In this document: piece after piece, positions 17,598-24,438 of the stretch
How the letters are laid out: each line of letters starts with the position of its first letter
Numbering within the stretch: the stretch's first letter is position 1
Assembly: GCF_000739615.1 (NCBI RefSeq)
Contig: NZ_BATP01000025.1
Span: 62,001 to 126,000, forward strand
Direction: 5' to 3'
Length of the DNA stretch: 64,000 nt
Origin: Haloferula sp. BvORR071
GTDB lineage: Bacteria > Verrucomicrobiota > Verrucomicrobiia > Verrucomicrobiales > Akkermansiaceae
Notes under the pieces: model-generated
What the model was told of the DNA's origin: nothing
Database searches by the model: none
Seen by the model: the letters and a program-made list of their open reading frames with translations, nothing else
Position numbers and translations under genes: made by a program

Positions 17598-17711
17598 GCC
17601 CCAGATTGTCCGGCGGCCCCACCCGCTGGCAAGTGACAGTGCTCGACAACCAATGCTGGAATTTCAGCATTTGAGCTTGCGCCCGCAAACCTCATGTGCT
17701 GTTTTTCCAGC

Positions 17712-18158
17712 ATGACCGCACGAGCGTTTGCGACCAATGCCTTCAAGATCGGTGTGATCACCGCTGCGGTGGGAATGTTCTTCCCGAGCTGCAGCCTGCT
17801 GTGGTCACGCCAGCAAGCCAACCCCGTGGCCCAGACCATCCTGCCCCGAAACCAGGCACCGGCGGCACCGAGCAATCCACCCGGCCCCGCCGCCACGCAC
17901 ACGGCAGGTGACCGGCCTCTCGCCCAAGGCGATACCACCACCCCCACTCCCGGCGGGCCCAAGCCTAGCGAAGGAACGATCCCAATTCAGGGCAAGATCA
18001 GCTACCCGGTCGCCAAGACCGTCCCGGGCCGTGACGGCTTTGTCTTCAGTCCCTTCGACCAGCAGCGGGTCATCGATGTCACCGAGTTCAAGAGCGGTGC
18101 CCTCGTCGCCGATCCAACCTTTCCGCTCTCCGACAAGAAGTTCTTCCGGGTGCCCTGA
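17712..18158 (+). CDS. Probable lipoprotein, proline-rich, unknown function
   Basis: From the ATG at 17712 the protein has 148 residues. The N-terminus is a hydrophobic signal ending FFPSC, a weak lipobox, so a lipoprotein is likely but not certain; an in-frame ATG at 17694 would add six residues. A low-complexity Pro/Ala/Thr/Gly linker follows (about 40-85), then a short folded region with GKISYPVAKTVPGRDGFVFS and PFDQQRVIDVTEFKSG. This end resembles short C-terminal modules of Verrucomicrobia outer-membrane lipoproteins (inference from memory). It stands alone. Confidence 0.65.
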   Translation: MTARAFATNAFKIGVITAAVGMFFPSCSLLWSRQQANPVAQTILPRNQAPAAPSNPPGPAATHTAGDRPLAQGDTTTPTPGGPKPSEGTIPIQGKISYPVAKTVPGRDGFVFSPFDQQRVIDVTEFKSGALVADPTFPLSDKKFFRVP

Positions 18159-18230
18159 AGCATAGGCACCCATCCCCCCCTTTCCTTGGTGGGAATAACC
18201 CGCCGCGCGGCCTGAGCTGGTGACGCGTGG

Positions 18231-18251
18231 CGAAACGGCGGCGCCGTTCCG
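18231..18251. repeat. REP-like hairpin (CGGAACGGC family), copy 1
   Basis: Nine-bp arms, CGAAACGGC and GCCGTTCCG, with one mismatch and a 3-nt loop. The sequence matches two perfect copies at 24289-24309 and 24369-24389. It sits in the 195-bp convergent gap between the lipoprotein gene and the coiled-coil gene; the rest of that gap shows no other clear structure. Confidence 0.55.
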
Positions 18252-18353
18252 GCGGGGCGGGTCCTTGGGAGAAATCGCCACTTCATTTTCTCCCCCGGGC
18301 TCCCCAAGCCGGAGCGGCGCAACTGACGCTCACGCCCTTGGGCCCTTGCTCGC

Positions 18354-18863
18354 TCAAGGTTTCGCCTTGTCTCCAGCCTTCGCCGGGCCCGCTTTCCCCG
18401 GCTCATCGCGATAGCCGTAGTCAGTTACCAGGTCATCGTGCGTGTGATTCACGAAGACCGAGCTGCCGAAAGGATGGATATCCCCCAGCACCTTGCGGAT
18501 CCCGCGCCGCCACAGCTCGATCGCCCCGGCTGCCGCCTGCGCGGCCAGGATCACCGAGGAAGGATTCGACTGGTGCAGGAAATGCGCCTCGTTCTCGACC
18601 GAGGTTTCCTCGTTCTCAATGTGTCGCAGCAGCGTCTCGATCCGCGCCAAACGCACGGAATCCGGCTCGCCCCGGGCCTGTGACTCCTCGAAGTTGCGCC
18701 GCAGCGCCTTCTCTTCGATTTTCAAGGCTTCAAGCCGTTTCTGGAGATCGTAGCCCGCCGGCAGGCCGATCTCGGAGATCTCCTTCTCAAGCAATTCAAG
18801 CTTCGCCTCCACTTCCTCGATCTTCGTGGCAAGCAGCGTGGCGGTATCGGTTTCGGAGTTCAT
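18354..18863 (-). CDS. Hypothetical coiled-coil protein
   Basis: The 169-residue protein from the ATG at 18863 (a GTG at 18887 could add eight residues) begins with a heptad-rich coiled coil over about residues 8-100 (EEVEAKLELLEKEISEIGL, LEALKIEEKALRRNFEES). A short mixed region with FGSSVFVNHTHDDLVTDYGY and a Lys/Pro/Ala-rich tail follow. There is no signal sequence, so it is probably cytoplasmic. No family is recognised. Confidence 0.72.
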   Translation of the reverse strand: MNSETDTATLLATKIEEVEAKLELLEKEISEIGLPAGYDLQKRLEALKIEEKALRRNFEESQARGEPDSVRLARIETLLRHIENEETSVENEAHFLHQSNPSSVILAAQAAAGAIELWRRGIRKVLGDIHPFGSSVFVNHTHDDLVTDYGYRDEPGKAGPAKAGDKAKP

Positions 18864-19056
18864 GGGATGCTCTGGAGAATGTTGCACCCTACACTCTAGC
18901 CGATTCCCCGCCGCATACCACGCCTTTTTGCCGCTGGAGATTCGGGGTGGACTCCGGTCGGACTCGGGCGAACTTGTTTATCAGTTCACCTCCCGCTTTC
19001 CGCATTGAGGCGGACGACTCCCCGGGGCAGCATGGGCTCAAGCCCCAATCATCCCA

Positions 19057-19281
19057 ATGCGTTTCACCGCTACCCTATTGGCTTGCGGATATGCTCTCGC
19101 TCTCCCCGCGTCAGCAGCCTGGGAACAGGCTGGGCTTGCCAAGTGCAGCCCAGTTAATGAGCTCGCGGCGACCACTCAAGCTCCCCAGTCGTCTCACTTT
19201 CCCCTGCCGATCTTCGCAGGAGTTCTCGTCGCACTGGGCGCGGGCATCGGGTATGCGATTCGACGTCGCAAAGGTTCCTGA
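19057..19281 (+). CDS. Possible small exported protein with C-terminal membrane anchor
   Basis: The 74-residue frame begins with a plausible signal peptide (MRFTATLLACGYALALPASA), followed by a polar stretch, one hydrophobic helix (FPLPIFAGVLVALGAGIGYA) and a basic end RRRKGS. The signal plus helix plus basic tail resembles small sorted envelope proteins, but the gene is short and unconserved to my knowledge. It lies between two genes on the other strand. Confidence 0.4.
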   Translation: MRFTATLLACGYALALPASAAWEQAGLAKCSPVNELAATTQAPQSSHFPLPIFAGVLVALGAGIGYAIRRRKGS

Positions 19282-19308
19282 GTTTGGCGTTCAGGCCCCT
19301 AATCGAGT

Positions 19309-21282
19309 TCAATGCGCGAAGACCTTCCAATCCACCGGCTCCTCCTTGGCCAGGGCTTTCCAGCGCTCCGCTCCCCTGACTCCCGCGTCCTGAAACAGGA
19401 AGGGCCCGATCGGCAGCGGCAAGACTGCCTTCGGATCCTTGAAGGCAAAATTACCTGTGGCGGGATCCACGAAACCGGGATCCGCGATCACTGACTTTCC
19501 GTCGTGCCCGCCCACCTGCCAGTCGCTGAACTTTTTGCCGAAGCAGGTGATCTCCCCGCCACCACCGGCCTGCCAGTAGAGATTGCTGTCGCACTCGAAG
19601 TTTCCCTTCCCCTGCGCACCTCCGCTCCACAGCGGGCCCTTGTCCCAGAGCACGATATTGTGGCTGAAGTGGAAGGACACATGCTCCTCCGGCCGGCTGA
19701 ATTGCAGCTGCTGGTCCCGCGCGTAGGCGAAGATGTTGTTCCGGATGATGTTCTCTTTCCCGTAGTGCTGGTGGTAGCCGCCAGTGGTCGTGCGATAGAC
19801 GAGGTTGCCCTCCGACACGATGCCGGTGCTGCCCTCGTCATTGTAGATGCCCCAACCGCCATAGTCGTAGGAGACGATGTCATGGATGCGGTTGCCGCGC
19901 AGCACTGTCCCCTCTGAGGGACCGAGCGTGTAGATCCCGCCCATGTCGCTCAGCAGGCCATTGCCGATGTGGTGGATGTGGTTGCCCTCGATGATGTTGC
20001 CCTTGGCCCCCTCGCCTTCGTAGCCCCACATCCAGCCCAGCGAGACGCCCGTGTAGGCGAAGTGGCTGATCTCATTGTGCACCACCCGGTTCCCGCCGCT
20101 GCTGCCGATCCACACACCCACCGCGCAGGGGAAGACCTTGCCGCCATCGCGGATGATGCAGTCCTCGATCACGTTGCCGCTGGTCGCCATGCCCTGCTCC
20201 ATCGTGCCGATCCGCGCGCCGCCGGCCCCGAGGTCATGCAGGTAGCTGCGCAGCAACTTGCAATCGCGGCAGCCCTTGCGGAACCACACGCCATACAAAC
20301 CCGTGCCGCTGACCTCGCAGTCCTCGATGGTGATGTGTTCCGCGTTATCGACTTGGATCACCGCCTCCACCGGTGCCGCCGCCTGGCTCGGCTCGAAGCC
20401 ACCCGGAGGGCAATACCAACCGGCATGCGCGAAGCTGATGCCGCGAATCGAGACATGCTTCGCGCCCTCGATCACCAGCAGCTTTTCCAAGCCTCCCGCG
20501 ATCACCTCGCTCTGCTTCGGATCTTCGCCCGGCCGCGGGATGTACCTCAAGGGCTTGTCAGGATCCCCGTCAGGATTCACGCGCTCGGACAGATACCACT
20601 CTCCCGGCTCATCAAGGCCGGCCGGCACGTTCTCGAAGATCAGTCCACTCTTCGTATCCCAGCGGTTCCACGACTTCATATCCTCGCCAATGGTCGAGAA
20701 GCTGGAGCCCTCCACCTTCTCGATGAAGCGGCGGGTGTTGTCCCACTTGTGATAGGCCAGCATCTGGACCTTCTCCAGCGACTCGGGGCTCAGGTCACGC
20801 AGCCAGCGCAGCGCATCGTCCTCCATCTCCACGGTCTGGCGGAACTTGCCATTCTGCAGTTTCTCCTCCTTCACGCCCTTCATGCGGAAAAAGCCGCTGT
20901 CCGGCTCGCGGGCCCGCACGGCCCGCCGTCCGCCGACCCAAAGCTGCTGGAAGGGTGGCCCTTCCAACCTGGCCTGCCAGCGGCCGTCCGCTTCCACGAT
21001 GAAGCCACCCAGCTTGATGCCGCCGGAAAGGATCACCTTCTCTCCCGCCTTCGCGGAAATCTGCAGATTGGAATCTTCCGGTCCCAGACAGAGTGTCTCC
21101 GTGAGCCGGTAGGTGCCACCGGGGAAGACGATCTCGATGAGCTCATCCGGCCTCTCCCGGCGGAGCGACCGGGCCTTTTCCAAGGCCGAGGCCGGGCCTT
21201 TGAGGCCCGGTTCGACCTCAATCCGGGCCGCCATCGCCACCCCGCCCGCGAGCGCCAAAACCAAAACCAAACTGCGGAGCAT
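19309..21282 (-). CDS. Exported right-handed parallel beta-helix protein, putative polysaccharide-active enzyme
   Basis: The 657-residue protein has a signal peptide (1-18). It continues with a pectate-lyase-like N-cap (LIEIVFPGGTYRLTETL) and a beta-helix with repeated asparagine-rich turns such as NVIEDCIIRDGG, NRVVHNEISHFAYTGVSL, NIIEGNHIHHIGNG and NIIRNNIFAYARD. The long aromatic insert in the first third and the loops of the GSSGGN type are seen in family members annotated as right-handed parallel beta-helix repeat proteins or poly-(guluronate/galacturonate) enzymes. No catalytic motif can be fixed by eye, so lyase versus hydrolase remains open. It is divergent from the secreted protein at 21368. 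Confidence 0.85.
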   Translation of the reverse strand: MLRSLVLVLALAGGVAMAARIEVEPGLKGPASALEKARSLRRERPDELIEIVFPGGTYRLTETLCLGPEDSNLQISAKAGEKVILSGGIKLGGFIVEADGRWQARLEGPPFQQLWVGGRRAVRAREPDSGFFRMKGVKEEKLQNGKFRQTVEMEDDALRWLRDLSPESLEKVQMLAYHKWDNTRRFIEKVEGSSFSTIGEDMKSWNRWDTKSGLIFENVPAGLDEPGEWYLSERVNPDGDPDKPLRYIPRPGEDPKQSEVIAGGLEKLLVIEGAKHVSIRGISFAHAGWYCPPGGFEPSQAAAPVEAVIQVDNAEHITIEDCEVSGTGLYGVWFRKGCRDCKLLRSYLHDLGAGGARIGTMEQGMATSGNVIEDCIIRDGGKVFPCAVGVWIGSSGGNRVVHNEISHFAYTGVSLGWMWGYEGEGAKGNIIEGNHIHHIGNGLLSDMGGIYTLGPSEGTVLRGNRIHDIVSYDYGGWGIYNDEGSTGIVSEGNLVYRTTTGGYHQHYGKENIIRNNIFAYARDQQLQFSRPEEHVSFHFSHNIVLWDKGPLWSGGAQGKGNFECDSNLYWQAGGGGEITCFGKKFSDWQVGGHDGKSVIADPGFVDPATGNFAFKDPKAVLPLPIGPFLFQDAGVRGAERWKALAKEEPVDWKVFAH

Positions 21283-21367
21283 AAGAGGAAGGATACTTCC
21301 GCGATAGGGGCGCTATTTCAGCGCAAACCCCGCCAGGTTGCGTAGATGCCGCGCCTAACGGAGGGAA

Positions 21368-23470
21368 TTGCACCTTGAAAATGGGGCCATTTCATTGTCT
21401 TTAAGTGAAATGTATCTTTTTCACTCGGCGAAGAACCTCGGCGCGCGATGGACAGGATTGCTCGGGATTATTTCACTGCTTGCTCCGGCCAATCTGAGCG
21501 CCGCCGAGCTCCTGAGCCCGTCGCAGGCGGCCGTGAACGCCGCAATCTCCTGCCAGTTGATTAGTTACAATCGCTCGTTCTCCGGCGGCGCCCACACCAA
21601 CGGAGCATGGTTCGGCGGTGCCTCGATCGCGCTCGCGGTAGCCAGCTACGCCGGGAACACCAGCGCTGATGCTCGCCTGCTGGCCCAGATCCGCCACACC
21701 CTGACTCCCGGCAATGAGCCAACGCTGAATGGCGGCTATCCCGCGCAGCATGAGCGCCATGTGACGACGATGTTCGTGATCGCCAAGAACACGCCTCGGA
21801 TCTGGGACCAGCTCACGGTTGCGGAGAAGGCGCGGATCGACCTGATCGAAAAGGCCGCCCTGGTGGCGGACGCCTTCACCACCAGCGACAATAACCCTTT
21901 CATCAAGGCCAACGGCACCGAGTACGCGCTGGACGGGGACGACAACCTGAACCGCGACTGGAACCCGAACTACCGCGAGGGGATGATCGGCGGGGTGGTC
22001 AACGGAGTCGCCTACTTCGGCAGCGCGGGGGCGGCGCAGACCTTCCTGTCCAACTACAGCCACAGCGCTTTCGTGGCGGAGCTGAGCGCGAACAACCTGC
22101 CGAACATCTACGAGACCTTCAACTGGAAGACTGCGAACTCGACCTCCAAGGCACCCAGCGGCAGCCAGATCGAGACCGGGGTGCGGAGCTACAAGTATTA
22201 CGGCTCCACGCTGGCGGACTACATGAAGATCTATGAGGCGCTGCTGAACGACACCTACGGCAAAACCGTGAACGCCGGCCTGAACAACGGCGCGGGGATC
22301 AGCGGTGCAGGCAAGATCGTGAGCGGTGCAGACACCTTGCCCAACAAGGGTGCGACCGGCATGCTCAAGGAGTTCGAGTCCAGCGATGCCAATGGCGCGC
22401 GCAGCTCCTTCGTCTACGCCTTCGACGGCTACCGGCCACACATGAGCAACCAGATCGCGCTGATCGTGAGCGGACTGTGGACAAAGGGGTCGGCCGTCGC
22501 GACCAAGGCCGCCAGCCGCATGAACGTCGGCAACACCGACCTGTGGTACAAGGCGGAGAAGGGCTACATCGGCTACGCCAAGGGCAAGGCCCAGGCGACA
22601 GTGGACTACCCCTCCTACAGCGGCAGCCGCGGCTTCGCCTACAACCGCTCGCTGTGGGACGACGTGCTGAAGCCCTTCCACGGCTTGGGCAGCGGCAATC
22701 CCAACCCGGATCCTGATCCAGAGCCTGAACCGACGCCGCTTTATCCAGCAGGCACGCGCGTGACCACGGATGCGGTCGCCAGCGTGCGCGCCACAGCTTC
22801 CGGCACCGGTAGTGTGGTGGGCAGTATGGCGCTCGGCAGCTTCGGCACCGTCTTGGCCGGACCGACCACTGCGGACAGCGTGGAGTGGTGGCAGGTGTAT
22901 TTCGACAACGGTCTCACCGGCTGGGTGGATGTGGAACAGATCGCCGCAGCGCCAGCTTCGGAGTTCCTCACGACGGTGAACGGCGAATGGCAGAACCGCA
23001 CGATCAGCGCGCAGACCGGGACCTTCACCATTTCCTTCAACATGCGGCCTGCGGCGGCAAACATCGATGCACTCACCGGTGTCTCGACCTCGGCGGCCTC
23101 GGCCTTCGGGAATGTAGCGGCGGTAGTGCGCTTCGCCACCACCGGGAACGTGGATGCCCGCAACGGCGGTGCCTATGCAGCGGCCAATGTCTTCCCCTAT
23201 CAGGCCGGGGTGACCTACCGGGTGCAGATGACGGTGAACGTCGCCACGCGGACCTACTCCGCCACCGTGGCCGCACCGGGCGGCTCGCCGGTGACGATCG
23301 CCAACAGCTACGCCTTCCGCAGCGAGCAGGCCTCCGCCACTTCGCTGGCGAATCTGGCGGTCTTCGCGCAGACGGGCTCTCACACGACCTCCGGGATAGT
23401 GATCCAAGGGGCAGGCACCCCGACGCCGCCCAGCGCGCCGACCGGATTGCGGATCGTGGAGAATCAGTGA
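21368..23470 (+). CDS. Large secreted protein with SH3-like domain, putative polysaccharide lyase
   Basis: The track-length protein is 700 residues; an internal ATG at 21410 gives a better signal peptide start (MYLFHSAKNLGARWTGLLG). The N-terminal two-thirds is alpha-helical with aromatic and acidic residues (NGAWFGGASIALAVASYAG, YALDGDDNLNRDWNPNYREG, YAFDGYRPHMSNQIALIVSG), reminiscent of the alpha/alpha-toroid lyases that act on uronate polymers; Tyr, His and Asn/Arg candidates are present, but family assignment is uncertain. After an acidic Pro/Asp/Glu linker (PNPDPDPEPEPTP) there is a bacterial SH3-like domain (TDAVASVRATASG ... GWVDVEQI) and a beta-sandwich C-terminal domain. It is divergent from the beta-helix gene, in keeping with a glycan-degradation locus. 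Confidence 0.75.
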   Translation: MHLENGAISLSLSEMYLFHSAKNLGARWTGLLGIISLLAPANLSAAELLSPSQAAVNAAISCQLISYNRSFSGGAHTNGAWFGGASIALAVASYAGNTSADARLLAQIRHTLTPGNEPTLNGGYPAQHERHVTTMFVIAKNTPRIWDQLTVAEKARIDLIEKAALVADAFTTSDNNPFIKANGTEYALDGDDNLNRDWNPNYREGMIGGVVNGVAYFGSAGAAQTFLSNYSHSAFVAELSANNLPNIYETFNWKTANSTSKAPSGSQIETGVRSYKYYGSTLADYMKIYEALLNDTYGKTVNAGLNNGAGISGAGKIVSGADTLPNKGATGMLKEFESSDANGARSSFVYAFDGYRPHMSNQIALIVSGLWTKGSAVATKAASRMNVGNTDLWYKAEKGYIGYAKGKAQATVDYPSYSGSRGFAYNRSLWDDVLKPFHGLGSGNPNPDPDPEPEPTPLYPAGTRVTTDAVASVRATASGTGSVVGSMALGSFGTVLAGPTTADSVEWWQVYFDNGLTGWVDVEQIAAAPASEFLTTVNGEWQNRTISAQTGTFTISFNMRPAAANIDALTGVSTSAASAFGNVAAVVRFATTGNVDARNGGAYAAANVFPYQAGVTYRVQMTVNVATRTYSATVAAPGGSPVTIANSYAFRSEQASATSLANLAVFAQTGSHTTSGIVIQGAGTPTPPSAPTGLRIVENQ

Positions 23471-23547
23471 TTGGCCAAGCGGCGCGGCGGGCTGCGATGA
23501 CAGGCCGCCGCGTATGGTTTCCCGGCTTGGCTGCGTAGGTTCGCACC

Positions 23548-24279
23548 ATGAAGTTGCTGTTCACCGCGCTCGCGCCGATTTTCCTGTTCTCTGCCTGGCT
23601 GAAGGCCGAGCCCGCGCCTGCCCCGGCAGCCCCTGCTCTCACCAAGCAGGAGGTCCCCGACCCGAAGCCTGAGCGCTTTGCCAAGGAGATCGATGCCTTC
23701 GACGCAGCGGATGCGAACTCGGCTCCTGAGAAGAGCGGAATCGTGTTCACCGGCAGCTCGAGCATCCGGCTGCTGAATATTCCCGAGGTGTTTCCAGAGG
23801 TGAAGGCGCTGAACCGCGGCTTCGGCGGAGCGCACATCTCGGATGTGAATCACTACCTCGACCGCTGCCTGCTGCGCTATGAACCGGCGCTGGTGGTCTT
23901 TTACTGCGGCGGGAACGACCTGTGGGACAAGAAGTCGCCGCAGCAGGTGGAGGAGGATTTCACGGAGTTCCGCACGCGGCTGTTCAAGAAGGTGCCGGAG
24001 GCGAAGCTGTTAGTCCTGGGGGTACGCCCCAGCATCCAGCGGATCTCGATCAAGGAGATCGAGGCGGATCTGAATGCGCGCTTCAAGAAGGCGGCGGACG
24101 CAGACAAGCGGATCACCTACATCGCGGGGAGCTGCGACCGCTACCTGGACAAGGACGGGAAGCCCATCCCGGAGCTGTTCGTGCAGGACGGGCTGCACAT
24201 GAGCAAGGCGGGCTATGCCATCTGGAAGGAGATTTTGACGCCGTATTTGAAGGTGGAGACCCCGGCGGGCGCGCATTGA
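23548..24279 (+). CDS. Exported SGNH/GDSL-type esterase
   Basis: The 243-residue protein has a signal peptide (1-20, ending LKAEP). The SGNH blocks are clear: GIVFTGSSSIRL (block I, GSS in place of GDS), NRGFGGAHISD (block II), VFYCGGNDLWD (block III) and FVQDGLHMSKAGY (block V, Asp-x-x-His). Small stand-alone members remove acyl or acetyl groups from sugars or lipids. It follows the secreted SH3 protein after 77 bp and may belong with it in glycan degradation (inference). The ATG at 23548 directly starts the signal. Confidence 0.9.
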   Translation: MKLLFTALAPIFLFSAWLKAEPAPAPAAPALTKQEVPDPKPERFAKEIDAFDAADANSAPEKSGIVFTGSSSIRLLNIPEVFPEVKALNRGFGGAHISDVNHYLDRCLLRYEPALVVFYCGGNDLWDKKSPQQVEEDFTEFRTRLFKKVPEAKLLVLGVRPSIQRISIKEIEADLNARFKKAADADKRITYIAGSCDRYLDKDGKPIPELFVQDGLHMSKAGYAIWKEILTPYLKVETPAGAH

Positions 24280-24288
24280 GGGCGGGAG

Positions 24289-24309
24289 CGGAATGGCTGC
24301 GCCATTCCG
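24289..24309. repeat. REP-like hairpin (CGGAACGGC family), copy 2
   Basis: CGGAATGGC and its exact complement form a 9-bp stem with loop TGC. It faces the inverted third copy 60 bp away; together they span the convergent gap between the SGNH esterase and the TPR membrane protein. Confidence 0.65.
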
Positions 24310-24368
24310 GCCGGGACCGGCCCCAAAGGAGGAAGGAAGACGGCGATTTCAGGGCGAACGCGCCCTGC

Positions 24369-24389
24369 CGGAACGGCGCAGCCGTTCCG
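24369..24389. repeat. REP-like hairpin (CGGAACGGC family), copy 3
   Basis: CGGAACGGC and its exact complement, 9-bp stem, loop GCA. It is the inverse of copy 2, differing at one base pair of the stem and with the complementary loop. A smaller 6-bp hairpin (AGGGCG, loop AACG) lies just before it at 24351-24366. Confidence 0.65.
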
Positions 24390-24404
24390 CTACGGTGGTC
24401 GCTT

Positions 24405-24429
24405 CGTCCGCACACGGCGTGTGCGGACG
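24405..24429. terminator. Strong hairpin, possible bidirectional terminator
   Basis: A perfect 11-bp stem, CGTCCGCACAC with its complement and loop GGC, lies 10 bp beyond the stop codon of the TPR membrane protein (minus strand) and 125 bp beyond the esterase stop. No U-tract follows on either strand, so it may equally be a repeat-family member; its GTCCGC core recalls the hairpins at 817-909. Confidence 0.45.
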
Positions 24430-24438
24430 AGCTTGAAC

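Noticed and set aside
21205..21235. Sequence resembling a tRNA T-arm (GGTTCGACCTC with flanking GCCCGG/CCGGGC)
   Set aside because: It lies in the signal-peptide region of the beta-helix gene and no acceptor or anticodon arms can be found at the right distances.
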